Below, piece by piece: positions 11,901 to 25,593 of a stretch of 64,000 nt of DNA. Within the stretch, counting starts at the first letter, position 1. Each line of letters opens with the position of its first letter. The stretch is from Henckelia pumila. Its lineage: Eukaryota > Streptophyta > Magnoliopsida > Lamiales > Gesneriaceae. Under the pieces are notes generated by a model. The model was not told the DNA's origin. It ran no database searches and worked only from the letters and a program-made list of their open reading frames with translations. The position numbers and the translations under genes are program-made. The DNA is taken from the NCBI RefSeq assembly GCF_033568475.1, contig NW_027331831.1:6820001-6884000 (forward strand), in the 5' to 3' direction.

Positions 11901-14900
11901 TACCTTGCAAAAGCAGACTGTAGAGCAGGTGATGGAAATTTTGACTTTGTATTATTAAGAGCCATGAGGCGATCCTTCACTGGAGAAGTGAAAGAATTCC
12001 GTTCAACTAATACACTTCGGTACTCAGAGGACGTTTTTTTTGGGGAACGGATATCTCCATTCTGACCTGAGACAATCATTTTCAAGTATGTTGGAGCACA
12101 AGAACTATATACCATTCCAAAACATAAACGAAAATTAAAGAATGACAATGCTGAATTTTAATTGGGAAGTTAGTCTTCTAGTAACATCTTAAAAATAATT
12201 ACTTTCATTCTGACATATCTTGCAGCCAAAATACAAAATCATATAAATAAGTACCATGTTTTTCATGCTTTGGCACAGCAGGAGGGATTCCACAAGACAT
12301 ATCAATGTGCATGGCAATAGCATCAAGAGATGGCATAGGCTCTGCCAACAAGCCTAGTCGACTAATTTCCGCAGAAAAGGCTGGTCTTGCAACAATCAAG
12401 GTGTTGTACATTGATGAACCTTTTTCCCACACCATACTCTCCAAGAGTCGTTCTTCTAATGAGTTTAAATGCCTTCTAAGCTCCCTAGGAAGACTTTCTT
12501 CATGCCTGATGAAACTTTCTATAACCTTGCTGAGATCAAAAGCAGTAATTCCAGTTCTCTCCAACACAGTTGGAAATAACATCGTCACAGTTTTATGCGT
12601 AGCAAGAACGAGTTCAGCTGAGCAGGCAAGCATACATCTATGAAACCTCTCATTGGTCAGCAGAGATGTTAAATTGATTGCATGCAAAATCTGGGATTCT
12701 GCTGTGCACATCGCTTGAAGAACCCTGTAGTAAAGCTTCATTGCTTCCAGTCGACGTTGTTCAGCCCATATGTTATCCATCAAACTTGCACTTTGCCCTG
12801 GTCCACTACTTGGAAAGATGGCCTCAAGTATTATGTGAGCTCTTCTAATGACATCAGCAGTCACATCCCGATCGCAAGATGACAGGAATCTCTCCAGTTC
12901 TGCTGAAGGTTTTGATGGAAGAGGAGCTACAACAGTTCGTAACCATTTAGCAGTGGTCATAGCTGTGCTGACAGGTGTAGCCACAATTCTGGACAAGCCA
13001 GCGGCAAGAATTTCGTTCGAAGGACTTAGAGGAGACGGGTGGCAAGAAAGTGGACTTGTGACCGTCTTTGTCGGGGATGATACCAAGTCGAATTTTCTCT
13101 AAGCATGAAAGAAATTAGAATTTATAGACAGAAATTTGAGGTTTATGGAAACAGCGGAATAATTAATTAGAAAGAAACCTTGGTTCCATTTCCTCTCGTA
13201 TTTATTGAATCCCCAGAAAGGCTGCCCGAACCTAGCAAGCTGTCATCTTCATTGATGATTATTCTCTCATCCAATTCACCCTTATTGAGAATCATATCAT
13301 AATCCTTTTCTAATAACATCATATTAGTAGATAAAGATGATTCATCCATCAAATCTTCAAAATAGATCAACCCATCTGCACTTGGACATAACACAATATT
13401 AAATACTAGACAGTTCAAAGGACAGAATCCTTGGAAGAAAGCTACTGAATTGCCAACTCAATAGACCAACCCGTGACAATATTTTCCAAATTTTGGGGTG
13501 TACATTCAGCAGCCAAGCAAGCCCTTTTCTTCAATATAGTAGTTATCATGTCATTTGCTTTTTCCATCATTTTCTTCAACTCATCTTCCGAGGTCTCATA
13601 CATTTTGCAAAGTGATGCAAGTATGTCAGCTTTGCCATTTGTCATAACTGTATACAAAAGAAGAAATGGAAAGATGCCTTAAGCTATAATGTGATTCCAT
13701 CACCCAGTTCTAATTTTTAGGTAGAAAAAAAGGCCAAAAAAAGACTACCAAAGCGTTCAGAGTCATAAATATCAAATTTTCTGAACTGGGCAGGTACATG
13801 TATGACCAGTAATGCCTGCAAAAAAAATTTAATATGAAGCATTGTAAAACTACCAGATTCGACAAAAAGATCATGATAAGAAGATTACACTGTCCCCGAA
13901 GGTTGGGGCCAGAGCACACAAATATTGTAATTAGCATCTACTAGTACATATTACAGTTCTTGTTTTGTATGAGTAAGCACTAACATAATTGGAATTTAGT
14001 AAAATTTCAAAAAAATAAATATTAAAATCTACCAACCACTACAGAGGCTAGACCATTGGTGTATGTTACAAGGTCCTTGAAACGACCGAGCATATGCTCA
14101 CGCAGCGCCAGGAAAAGCAACCATCCAAAGCGATAATAGTTTGAAACACAGCCAGGGTTGTTGTCGCCAGTTGAATGCTTGTCACCACTAGCATCAACTG
14201 TCAAGAAAAATTGCTGATATGCACGCTTGTAATGCCTGGAATCATAGTACAAATATTGAATCAACTCAGGGCATCTATCCGTGCTAAACGTATGATATTG
14301 TCAGTGAAAAAGAATGTTGATTTAACAAAAGAGTATAGCATCCACTCTCTATGATAATATGGTCCTAATATGCATTGTTTTACTTTTTAACTGGGTTTGG
14401 AATTTTATTCTCTTGGGAAAGGGCAGGGGTTGTGCAGGTTGAACACCAAAGCTTCCGATGTTGCTAATGATTGACAGTCAGTACCATATAAGGAAAAAAA
14501 TTTCAGCTTATTTACTTTATGCCAAACAACTAATAAGTTATGTTGCACTGCTTAAATGATATCAACTTCATTTGATAAAAATATTTGGAAGACCAATGTA
14601 AGATTCAAGTATTATAAAGGAAACAATAAGGAATACTTTTATAGAATAATGAAATCATTCTCTGAAAACACGTAGAAAAATAATTCACCGAGACAACGAA
14701 ACCTGCTGAAACTTTGAAAATTGGCATAAATGCAAAAGAAAAGAAAGATAACATACTAAACAAATACCCACTTGCTCAAAAGGATCAAGTGCACAAAGTT
14801 GGTCTGTATTTCCTTTGCCTGATACCATAAAGAAGGAATGAATCATTAAAACATAGTCCCGGATTATACGGTGATGGTGTGAAACACGCTAACAAATAGA

Positions 14901-16084
14901 ATAACTTGGTAAAAAAGGTAAGATAATCTGAGATATAAGTACCTCAATTCTCTTCTCCCAATCCCCTCCATACAAGTTGCTCAAAATTGATCCAACCTTG
15001 ATCAAGAACTGAGGAAGTTCTTTAAAAAAGTCAACAATGCTGCAGGCCCAAAAAATAAAACTCTCTTGATATCTAAAACTTCCAATTTTCCACAATACGG
15101 AAAAGATATCAAGCAAGTAGAGGAAAAATGAAAAATACTTGAGCCTGGCTTTTCTCAGTATATGGCATAAAGTAGGTCCCTTTTCTGTGGTACCACCATT
15201 ATCCATCAGTCTTCTAACCGTGAAAAGCACAAATGCAAACCAATACCGTTCTGCTTCTTCTGGCTAATAATCCAAAAACATCAATCAACAATTACTGTGT
15301 TAATCTGACAGTAAAATGGTCAATTCACGATGAGGCATTATCCATTGAGATTTCATGCAATCAGTGACTATAATGAGACAAGCAAAATGGCTAGGGTCAC
15401 CGCATACCATCCCAGTCCCAACGGCGGATATATTTGCCAACAAAATACTCTTGGTTTCGGCAAACAGCTTCATGGCTTGCTCCAAAAAAATTTCCTCGTC
15501 CAACTGTAAATCATTCTGTTTATAGGATAGGGGCATATGCTTATCAACAATTCAATTCAAAAATCGAATGCATTTATATTCAAATCTAGAACCATGTAAC
15601 ATCAAAAGTACAGAATCTGCTTTACATTGCAACAAATCACAATGAAAATCCAAAAAAATTAGCAAGAAATAAATAGACAAAACCTGAACAGAACAGCTCG
15701 TGGCATGGGGTTTTTCAAATCATGCTTCTTGAAATAATAATTATTTTCATGCAAGAGCAGATCAGCAGTATATAATAGGGTAAAATCAAAATCTTTAAAA
15801 CCGTACAAAAAATTTAATTAAATTAAAACGGAAAAAAAAGGAAGAAACAGACCAAAAGTAAGCTCCTTGTCGATAACACAAAACAATGACAGCGGCAGCG
15901 GTGTTTCAAAAGATAGGACAGCAAACGAAAACAGTGCAGCGTACCAGAAATGAGAAATTGAGCAGAAAAAGAAAAGAAAAGAAAAAGAAACAAAAAAAAG
16001 TGAAACCTTGAAAAAATTCTCGAATCGAGCTTCAATGGAGGTCTCCGCTGAATCTTCGGGACGAGAATTCTTCAGCTCGTCCAT
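8940..16084 (-). CDS. RBR1: Retinoblastoma-related protein
   Basis: Plant pRb homolog: a nuclear protein that binds E2F/DP factors and LxCxE proteins and blocks G1/S entry until CDKs phosphorylate it. Eighteen exons join in frame to 989 codons: 16084-16007, 15503-15408, 15263-15139, 15039-14943, 14818-14772, 14235-14040, 13815-13749, 13647-13471, 13375-13179, 13098-12255, 12066-11904, 11818-11746, 11426-11250, 11173-11054, 10975-10831, 10651-10539, 9284-9169, 9078-8940. The N-terminal RB domain has [12 protein letters not shown]. Pocket A (about residues 395-600) includes [16 protein letters not shown] and [20 protein letters not shown]. Pocket B (from about 720) includes [18 protein letters not shown] and [13 protein letters not shown]. 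Many SP/TP sites flank the pockets, and LNFD lies near the C-terminus. Length and exon count fit the family. The extreme N-terminus is short and poorly conserved, as usual. The gene looks intact. Confidence 0.97.
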
Positions 16085-16353
16085 ATCTTTCAGATCCCCG
16101 ATCTAACTAATCTACGGATCAGGAGAATCAAGATGGGAAGAAACCAAATCAAGAAGCTGCCAACAGTAGACGGAGACGGAATATTCCCAAAATTACACCA
16201 CCGAGAGCTGGCCGTGTCACTGCCGGTCGGCCGCTCACTCTACGGGGGGTGGGGGGCGGCTCGGTGTTTGTTTTAAAGTACAAGAATTATTAATCGGATA
16301 GGCTTTTTGATGGTTTTTGTTTTTCGTGGGAAAAATAAAACCCTCCCCTGCTT

Positions 16354-16363
16354 GCGCGGGAAA
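16354..16363 (-). promoter_or_regulatory. Consensus E2F site upstream of RBR
   Basis: On the minus strand this reads TTTCCCGCGC, matching the E2F consensus TTTSSCGC exactly. It lies about 270 bases upstream of the RBR start codon, on the promoter side. Since RBR represses E2F, an E2F site here would make a feedback loop. Occupancy is inferred, not shown. Confidence 0.6.
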
Positions 16364-16914
16364 AAACATGACCATGCCATGCCCCATCATCATACATACA
16401 TGCATCCAAACCAATTATTGTGCGCCACGTGGTCCCACAGGTCTTGCATTAGCGCCAAAATATTGCTACTTCTTTAAACCATCGATACACTTTGGCGTCG
16501 TACTTGGTATTAATAATACAAAATGGTTCGAATTCGATGCTAGGGTAAACAGATTATTCGTATTGGAGATCCGGGATTTAACATTTCACATGTTCGAATT
16601 TATTGAATTTTGATGAGCTGAATGACCCGAGTTATCAGATTTACCGTTAAAATATTACCTCGAATGAATCCGATTATGATATAATCAGTTTATCTATTCG
16701 GGCATGAAAACCATGCACGTGCAATTCAACCCCTGAATCATTGTAGATCTCACGTATTTTCATGTAGGATCCACTGATCCAAGAGTTGTAAGGTAAAATA
16801 GGATAACACAGCATTGTCACGTGTTGAAATCAATTATTTGATTAGAACTAATATGAAATACTATTACCACATGTTGTTCGGCAGAGCTCATATGGATTTA
16901 GGGCATAATATTAA

Positions 16915-17172
16915 AGAAGCGTTTGCAAAAAATCATACTTTTGTATAAGTGATTAAATTTATAGTTCATAAAAAAAGTGGAAAAAAATGATAAGAGTGAT
17001 TTTAATATTAATATTTTTTTTTGTTATAATCACTTTGGAGCAAATATAACTAATTTTTGAATTTCAATTAATCAGAGTAATTTTTTAAAATAAAATAATA
17101 ATAATCATTTTTAATATATTATTTTTGAGTGGAATCATTTTTTAATATATATTATTACAAACACTCCTTAAA
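16915..17172. mobile_element. Probable MITE remnant
   Basis: The left end has GAAGCGTTTGCAAAAAATC and the right end has TTACAAACACTCCTTAAAC, an imperfect inverted pair around an AT-rich body without coding capacity. The AAGTGATT/AATCACTT blocks inside are also inverted. The same GTGTTTGCA-type terminus appears in the small element at 63098-63192. No clean target duplication was found. Confidence 0.45.
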
Positions 17173-17677
17173 CATTTTTCCAATAAAATATAAGTTTGGT
17201 TTGTAATAATATTTCTCAGAAACGTGGTGGAAGCAATCAATGCAAAATATGTTGGTATTTTCGAGTTTTCGTCAATCGTCCATAAATATCAGAAAATTTT
17301 CATAAACGAGAAAGATTTCTCAGTTGGTTTTGCTCGATAATAAGTAAATGAGTGTGCTTACGCTTTAGCAAAAGCATCTCGTTTTTATGCTAGTCTCATA
17401 ATTTGGAGTGAATCTCCGTCTTTTATTTCATCGTATTTAAGTTTGATTTATAATAATACTATATTTGAGTGTGACTTCAAAAAAATAAATAAATAAATAA
17501 AATATAAAAAAAATTTATCCAATTGGTTGTATGTATGGGGCCACGTAGAAAAAGAAGCCCAATACTCAAACGCAGCTGCTAGCGGAGGTGCGAGTCTCGT
17601 GTATGCGGAGAGGCGGAGTGCAATCCTCGCCTCCGTAGATTATACTCCATTCCATTTCACCAGAGGTACCAACAACT

Positions 17678-20600
17678 ATGGCGAGTTGTGTGTGGAAGCC
17701 GCCGCCTCTTTATCTCCGATCGCCCAGTCGCGGCTGTCCCGTTCGTCTCAGTCAACCACATCATCTTCCCCGTTCATCACTCGCGTTTATCGATAAACTT
17801 GGTTCTGCTCGTAGACCCAGTAGATTGCGTAGCAGCTCCGACCCGAATAATGATACAGAAACTGTGGGAATTCAGCTTTACCGAGATATCGACAGGTTTG
17901 ATTTTTTTTATGTTGATGTTTTTTTTTTTTGCCATCTGATAGTGTTTTTGCTTGAATTCGATCTGATGGGTTTAGAGTTAGCCCTTGACATGTGATTGTG
18001 TTAGCACAAGTTTGATCGGGTGTTTAAGCTTATTCCATTTTTTTCTATCGAGGGATGTTATTTCTCAGCTTCATTCCTTCCCTTTCTTTTTCTGGCAGCA
18101 TAGATATGGATTATAACACACAACCTATTTTAGAATCTCCATTATTCTTCATTCGAAAATTACGTTAAATAAGCTGTTTTTCCGATAATATACAGAATAC
18201 TTACGGAGACTATGAAACAATCTCAAGGTGGCTGGGGTGCTTCAGGAGACTGGAGTGAAATTGAGGTATACACCAGTCATGCAGCTCGTCTGTCTTATGA
18301 ATTTGGCATTCTTCTATCAAGAGTTGTCAGCTTTCTTTGAGAATGGATTATATTCTGGTTTCTTTTATATTTTTTTTACTAGTCCTGTAAAGTGCTAAAA
18401 CTACTTGGTGGAGCACCTCTGTTGTTTTATAGATGAAGGGATTTCTAAAGTGCGGAGATTGCTGATAATAGTTCTATTTAACATTCAGGGAGCTTGGGTA
18501 TTGAAACCAAAAACTTCTAAAACTACATCTATTGTACATTTTGTTGGTGGTATATTTGTCGGGGCGGCTCCTCAGCTTACTTATCGCTTGTTCTTGGAAC
18601 GCCTTGCAGATAGGTGGGGATTTTTTACTTCTGAAATTTTTTACTGATTCTTTAATTCTACCTGTTCCGTTTACCTCTTTGATGGCATACCCTTGTTATA
18701 TTATGATCTAATGCTATAAATATGGAATATTTTACTACCTGCCTTTTGACTCTTCCTTATTTGTTGTTAATTGTTATCAGCTCTTTCTGAGAGAAGATGG
18801 ACCATTTTTTCAAGCTTTTTCAAAGCTCCCTCTATCTATTTAGGATTTCCTTTCTTCTTTTCCTTTTCACTATCATTTTTTGTTTTGTCTTTTGGGCTTT
18901 GGTTGGGAAGAAGAGGGAAGAATAGGATAAATAAACTTGTTGTGTCATCATTGAGAACTTGATTATAATAACTTGTGTCTTTTGGCCTGTTTGATTCAGG
19001 GGTATACTAGTTATAGCCACACCTTTTGCCAGCAGTTTCGACCACTTCCTCATAGCTGATGAGGTGCAGTTTAAATTTGAGAGGTGCCTTCGCTGTCTCC
19101 AGGAAACAGTAAGTTTTAGCTCCAAATGTGTAGAAGTAGCTTGCTTACTAAACTAGTAGTTTATTGTGGAGTTGTGTTGTCGAACAGGTGGAAGATATTC
19201 CTACTTTTGGCATTGGACATTCACTGGGATCTGTGGTTCATCTTCTCATAGGTTGACATATTATGCATCTTTTAATTACATTATAGCAGTTGTAATTTTG
19301 ACAAGAGCTGGTTCAGTTGATTTGGTTTGCTGATCATCAGGCTCAAGGTATGCTGTACAAAGGAACGGGAATATATTTATGGCATTCAACAACAAGGTAA
19401 GACAAATCAGATCATTTTATGTTTGTCTCCGAATTTGTGAAATTGAAGACTTCTTTGAGTGTCGTATTCATGGGTTTTGTGGGACCAATATACACAGAGT
19501 GAGATCAAGTTATTGTTGGCAATTCTATATTCCTTAATCCTGTAGTTCTGCCATTTTCGGACCCCAATTGCTTTTAGCCAGTTCGTAAGTTGATGTCCAT
19601 AGGTCTTAGAAGAAGAAGGGAAAGAGAACTTAGGCTTTACCTATTCATGGTCGATGATGTAAAATTTACGTACAACTTACAATTCATCCAGACTTGTGGA
19701 TTTGAAATTCATCCAACATAAATTCATGGAAGCACTCAAATGGATTAAAAATCCATTGCATCAAATCTTCCATCTAAGTGCAACCTTAAGGTAAAGTGGA
19801 AGCTTGCTTTTAAAAATTAATACCATTTGACAACTCTCTCATTTGAGGGTTTGAAAGATAATTATAACTGCTGAACGGATTTTGCAAATGACAGATTCCT
19901 TAGTACCAGAAGTACACCTCTAAATTTTTTTATTGAAATACAGTTCTTCGTTTACTTATTAGGATGCACCTTCATTAGAGGTCTTGTGATATTCCTAAAG
20001 TTGTTTATGAAGGAAGAATTAGGATGAATGGAAGAGTGAGAAATCCCATTTAATAAGGTGCACATTCATGTGTTTTGTGCAAACAGTTGCACATCACGCG
20101 TAAATTTCTTGATAGCGAGGAACATGACAATTTTCTTATGCTTTTCCACTTATATTGCTTTCACCAGTAGCAACATAAGTTAGACGTTATCCATATAATG
20201 GATAGTGGCTCAGCCTAATACAAATGCCACCCTGGAAACATTCTGCCTTGAACAGAAAAATAATCATCAATTTAAATGACAAACATTGTTGCTTGCTTAG
20301 CGGGCTTGGATTGGATACCTGTTCTTGTTTGACTAGAGCGCATTTATACAAGTATGAAAACAGCACAATTTCTCTTACTTTACAGATATCAAATACATGG
20401 TATTTTTCATATTTCGGAACAATAATCATCTAATGGTAGTGCACATAAGTTCCTCAAGTTTGACTTAAATCTATTGGTTGTCCCTTTTTGGTATGTGTTT
20501 TTTGAGTTCATAATCTGCATACTAATATATGTTTAAAGTTTAGGTGCTTTACATGTTTATTACTTTCAGGACGCAAGCCTGGCCATTCCTTTGCTTTCAC

Positions 20601-22991
20601 CTGTTCTTGTTCCAATGGCTCAAAGCATTGGGCCACTTTTGTCACAAATAGCATCATCGCCAACAATACGCTTTGGGGTGAGCTTAACTTCCATCTTATG
20701 CATTTTCAGATGTTAACGTACTAAAGTAAGCAGCTTTGTTAGCTTCACAATTTATGATGAACAAATATTCCAATCTTGGAAAATTAACTAGTTTTATGTG
20801 CTATCAATAATTGTTCCTTTATGGCTTTCTACACTTTGCAATTGAGCATCATAGGTGAAGATTTTGAACTTCTCCTACTTAACTAATCCAAGAGTATACT
20901 GTGATTGTGCGCCTCCTCTCAATACTTCTATTTTTCTGCAACCACTCAGGTGATGTTTAGTACTGTTCTTAAATATTATGGAAAATATTTCGGGAAGATG
21001 TGTTTTGGAATATTTTGCAGAATTTGATGTCTATTTGATTTTATTTTCGGAATAGGCATATTTTACCACGACTGCCATGTTATATAAGAATTTGGCACAT
21101 TAATGACATCACATTATTTAGTTATCATATTGTCGTGTTAGATATTTTAAAATTTGAACTAAAGTGTTTGAGTTAAAAATATGGTATTATAAAAAAAACT
21201 CTTTTTGGAGAATGATCGTCTTCCATCAGCCGCCAACCCATTTCTCATGGCAACTCCTTGTATTAGTGTGACCCAGCCAGTGTCAATTACCCAGTCATAT
21301 GGTCAGATGATTCGTAACAGACCTCATTTTGTTATTTGAGAAATTCAGCCCACTCTCCATCACAATTTCATTTTCTGCTATGAGAGCTATGCGATTTTAC
21401 TCTTTTTCTTCTTCACTTTCAAATGAGGCGGCTTTCCATGGAGTTCTCATCACGTTTCTTGGAGTTCCGTGGTTTGTCATAAAGCCCTGGGACCTACTTC
21501 TGTGACTATGCTATGATACTCACTGACAGTCATGACCTTGGTTGGTGTATCAGATTTTTACCAGACTATATAACAATGTGATTTGTTTCTATGTCAAAGT
21601 ATACACTCTTGGCTGCTATCCATATTTCTTTAACCTTTGAAGGATCAATGGAATCGGTTTGTTTTTCAGATAGTTGGCTCCATAGAATAGATGACCAAGC
21701 CATTACAATGGCATTCTCAGCGTCCATGCAGCATAACCCTGTGATGTCTCTGGTGTTTTATGTTTTTTCTACAATAATTTTTTCCTTGTTTTACGCAAAA
21801 TATTTGCTCCATGTTGATCCTCTCTCCATGGATGGGGCATGTAACTCTTTTTTTCATGTTAGATTTACTTTCAAAAGTTTGTGTGAGCTCTTGCTATTAT
21901 TTACTGATAAAATTTCAGACTTGTGAACTATATTTTAAACTCGCAGGCGGAGATGACCAGGAAGCAATTTGAGAACCTCAGTCCTGCCATTTTGAAGCAA
22001 GTTCTTCCTTTGGTTGAGCAGCTTCCTCCATTGTACATGGACTTGGCTAAAGGGAGGGAAAATTTCTCTCCGAAGCCAGAAGAAACTCGACGTCTGGTAA
22101 ACCAAATTTCCTGTTGGTAGAGTCAGAGTTTTCATTATTCTTTCCAATATCATATCAATAAACATTGATAATCATGAGATGGCTACCTTTCTATCATAGT
22201 TGGTGTGTTGTATTAATTTTCTTGTGCCGTGAGGGATAAATATCATTAAATCTAGTTTATGTTTTTCCTAAATTAGTTTGGGTAGGATTCTAGCTCGGTA
22301 TTGTGAAATTTGGGGAAAATCCCAAGAAAAAGTTTTCAGATAAAAATTCATTATTTGGTGAAAACTAGTACCTGGTAATCGCAATATGGTTAATGACTAC
22401 AAGTTACTTCCTTTGGTTGTGTAATTGACAGATCAGGTCTTACTATGGCATCTCAAGGAATCTACTAATAAAGTTCAAAGATGATACCATTGATGAGACT
22501 TCACTACTAGCCCAGGTTCTTAGTGCAGAATCTGCTATCAGTTCAATGCTGGACATGTCTATGCGATTGTTACCTGGGGATCACGGGCTGCCTCTGCAAC
22601 AGGTGAACCAAAAATGTTCACGATATATATGATGAGTCAGAGATGTGCTCTCTTTTATTATTTTGGTGTATACAGTATACTTTAGTTTTAGGATGGAGAT
22701 ATGTTCCCAGGTAAGATATTGAAACCAAACTCTATTTTTCGATATTCTCAATTTCAGGTTCCTTTCGATGTTCCCCCAGCAATGGCGGATGCTGTCAGCA
22801 GGAGTGGAGAGTTTCTGGCGACGTTAACTGCTGGTACACCCTGGGAGACCGTTGCCAAAGAAGTGGGCAACACATTCAGCACAGACTCGAGAATTTTCGC
22901 AGAAAATGCCAAGGAAATAGATGGGCTTGTCGATGTGATTGCAACATGGATAGCCTCCAATCCTAGTCCAACAAGGCTTTTAAGGCCGTAG
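17678..22991 (+). CDS. DUF1350 family protein, probably chloroplast-targeted
   Basis: Unknown-function family of plants and cyanobacteria with an alpha/beta-hydrolase look. Ten exons join in frame to 434 residues: 17678-17895, 18196-18265, 18489-18613, 19000-19108, 19188-19251, 19341-19396, 20570-20677, 21947-22096, 22432-22602, 22758-22991. The first 60 or so residues are rich in Ser, Arg and Pro with few acids, as in a plastid transit peptide. The DUF1350 core starts near GAWVLKPK and includes IVHFVGGIFVGAAPQLTYR, ILVIATPFASSFDHFLIADE and FGIGHSLGSVVHLLIGSRYA. GHSLGS (Ser at about 186) resembles a nucleophile elbow, but catalysis is not established. Introns 6 and 7 are each over 1.1 kb. The start is the first ATG giving this transit-like N-terminus. 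The gene is divergent from RBR and convergent with the RAD52 gene. Confidence 0.92.
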
Positions 22992-23873
22992 AATAGAAAG
23001 AAAAAAAGATATGCACAGAGAGAGCATAGACAAGAATACTATCCTGTATAGATATGTTGTGTCTATTACAAAACTGTGTAATATTTGTTGTAATTGTGTA
23101 TGAAATAAGACTAACAATTCCCAGGTAAGATGTATAAAAAAATTGCTTATGGTTTCTCTATTACAGAATCGATGGTGGTTGTTCAAATGGAAAGTTAAAC
23201 TAAAATCAACAGTTTGGTCATGGTTTGCAAAGATTTTAATCAAATTATACTCGTTTGCATCTTTAGCGGTGAAAAAAAAGGAACAACGTTGAGCAATTTA
23301 TCGAAATAGAAATTAAATACAGTCGAACTCAATAGTTGGTTATTTATCTCGGTTATGGTTTTGAAAACGAGGCAGAAAAAAGATTCCGTCCTCAAATTCC
23401 TTCGCATTACTCAATGCATTGCATCACCAAAAAAATGTGTGATTTCTATTGACCATTTGATCCAACGTCCTAAATCGAACTAACCACTAATTGGTTAGCA
23501 TGCAAAAGCATAGTCAATTTGCTAAAGTTTTGTAGAGGATTACGATGATCAAGATTATTTTTGGGTTCCGGACATTGTTTTTGTCATCTATCATGCAGCC
23601 TACACCTTAATCAATAACAAGGTTTTCTAAATTAATGGCCATGAGCCCATGATGAACCCTGAGAATTCGTTCATATCCATATTTATCCAATATCAAGTAG
23701 ATCAAACCTTGTAAAAACACAAGTTTCTACAATCAGAGTACAAAATTAGGACATAACATAAATAGCATTGATATGTACATGATATTGATAGGGAGGAAAA
23801 CCAAGTGAAAAAAATAACAGATACATGGCGTGTGAGTTCTCCCGGATCTTGCATCACCGATTAAAGTTTCTAT
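22992..23873. other. Convergent 3' ends, no gene seen
   Basis: About 880 bases between the stops of the plus-strand DUF1350 gene and the minus-strand RAD52-like gene. It should contain both 3' UTRs. No repeat, RNA gene or coding frame is supported. Confidence 0.6.
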
Positions 23874-25593
23874 CTAAACATCATGATAAAGATATAAGCC
23901 AAGTCCAAACCGAGCACAAGCTCTGCAAAAGGCTATTTCCTCCGCTTTGGCAACAGGATCTGTTGAACTGCTGTCATCATCGGCTGACACAGTCCCAGTC
24001 GATTCACGGTGTGCCTGCATCATTTTGCACATCCAACGCATTTGCTCAGTTTCCAAACATCATAAAACAGGCATAATGAAATACCGCCATGAACATACCT
24101 CTCCATCCGAACCTCGTACGGTGACACGGTAAACCACTGTCACGCTGCCATTCTCCGAAAATATAACATCGCGAATTTCTCCACACCAACCTATGGAAAG
24201 AAATATCAGTGATCAACTATTTGGCACTTGAGCTGACAAAGAGATGGTGCAAATCCAAGTGCTTGGGTAACATTTGGGATATATTCACTGGCTAAAAGTC
24301 ATCAGTAGGCAAATTTGTCACATGTTATTAGTTCTAACTTCTAACATCTAATAGCACGGAAAATGTGCTCTGGCAAGAGCATCCTACCGACTACTGATAA
24401 CTCAAATGAACTAACCGTCCCACAGCCTGCCACTGCCACCGCGAATGGTGGCTAACATTAACACAAATCGACTTAATCATCACTCTTAGCCAAACTTTTT
24501 AGTTTTTATCATTTCCCAAAAGATCTTTATTATTACACAATATTTTAATCCAGAACATACTAATCTGGAATATTATAAAATAATTTTATTCAACACTTTC
24601 TGGCACTATTTGACTTTTAAACAGTTCCATTTTTCCAAGAAAGAGGTACTTTCAAAAACCTTCACCTAACACTCCCTAAATGCAAGCATTATATTTATCG
24701 GACATGGTCATTGGTCAACAATTATATTTTGACTGTCTAACACAGTTGGGATTGTATCTTTCGGATTTTCCTATGCTACATCGATGAAATCTACTCCCGC
24801 TGCAAGCATAGCCAAATACATACCTAAGCACGTATAGCAGTTGACAGAAATAAGTCAATAATGATCAATCCCTTTAACTTCAATAAACTGTAAAGAACAA
24901 TCGTAAATTCACAAAGCACAACTCTTGAGACATTATTTTGATTCCCAAATTCAAGAAGGAAAGAGACATTCAAAAAACACCTAACACTTGGCGAAATAGT
25001 CAAGCAAGAGATTTTGGAGACAAAAAATAAGCTTTAAGCATAATTCTCCCAAAACAGTGAAACAAGAAGAAATGTGCAAACATTAAACTCCCAATTCAGG
25101 GAAACCCCATTGACAAGAAGCATAATCAAGATCAGGCAAAAGCTAGAGAGGGTGAAATCATTTAGAATAAATCACCTGGAGCATAAAAGCTGAGCATACG
25201 ATTTGCATGGTACCTGCACATAGACAGTTAGGGATTGGAAGCATTAAAAAAAAAAAAACTCGAAATTGGTTTCAAATCAGAGATTTTCTCAAGTGTAATT
25301 ACTTACCAGGGGATGAAGGTGGATTGATGATCCTGAGTGTTGATGATATTGTCGGGGATCCTCTTGTTGAGGTCACGCAGAATCTCAGCGAGGGGACGAG
25401 TGATGCAAGAAGACTTGTCCAAAGGCACCACGTAATTGGAATTCGGGGCGGGGGCGGCACTCCCCTTCTTACCGCTGCTGCTATTGCCGCCGGAGACGGC
25501 CGAAATGCGAAAACTGAGCTGGGAGGGGCCGTGGCGGAGCAGCATCGGCGGCTCCGGTGGAGGCAGAAAAAGTTTAGGGGTTTGGAGGGCCAT
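23874..25593 (-). CDS. RAD52-2: Organellar RAD52-like single-strand DNA-binding protein (RAD52-2 type)
   Basis: Plant RAD52-type protein expected to bind single-stranded DNA and help homology-directed repair in an organelle, most likely the plastid. Four exons join in frame to 185 residues: 25593-25307, 25213-25176, 24190-24099, 24014-23874. The N-terminus (about 1-50) is rich in Pro and Ser with few acids, as in a transit peptide. The conserved part starts NYVVPLDKSSCITRPLAEIL and continues with LNKRIPDNII, YHANRMLSFYAPGWCGEIRD and VTVVYRVTVRGSDGE, ending AKAEEIAFCRACARFGLGL and LYLYHDV. I chose the ATG at 25593 (MALQ) because relatives start this way; an in-frame ATG at 25674 would add 27 residues. 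Plastid rather than mitochondrial targeting is inferred. The short second exon (38 bases) is typical of this family. Confidence 0.9.

Larger units (their letters stand above)
16085..17677. promoter_or_regulatory. Divergent spacer between RBR and the DUF1350 gene
   Basis: About 1.6 kb between two head-to-head start codons. The RBR-proximal side is relatively GC-rich and carries an E2F site (16354-16363). The middle is AT-rich and contains a probable MITE remnant at about 16915-17172. The final 150 bases are likely the DUF1350 5' UTR. No gene is seen in the spacer. Confidence 0.6.

Noticed and set aside
12305-13102. Open frames antisense to the large RBR exon
   Set aside because: They mirror a strongly conserved coding exon and have no features of their own.
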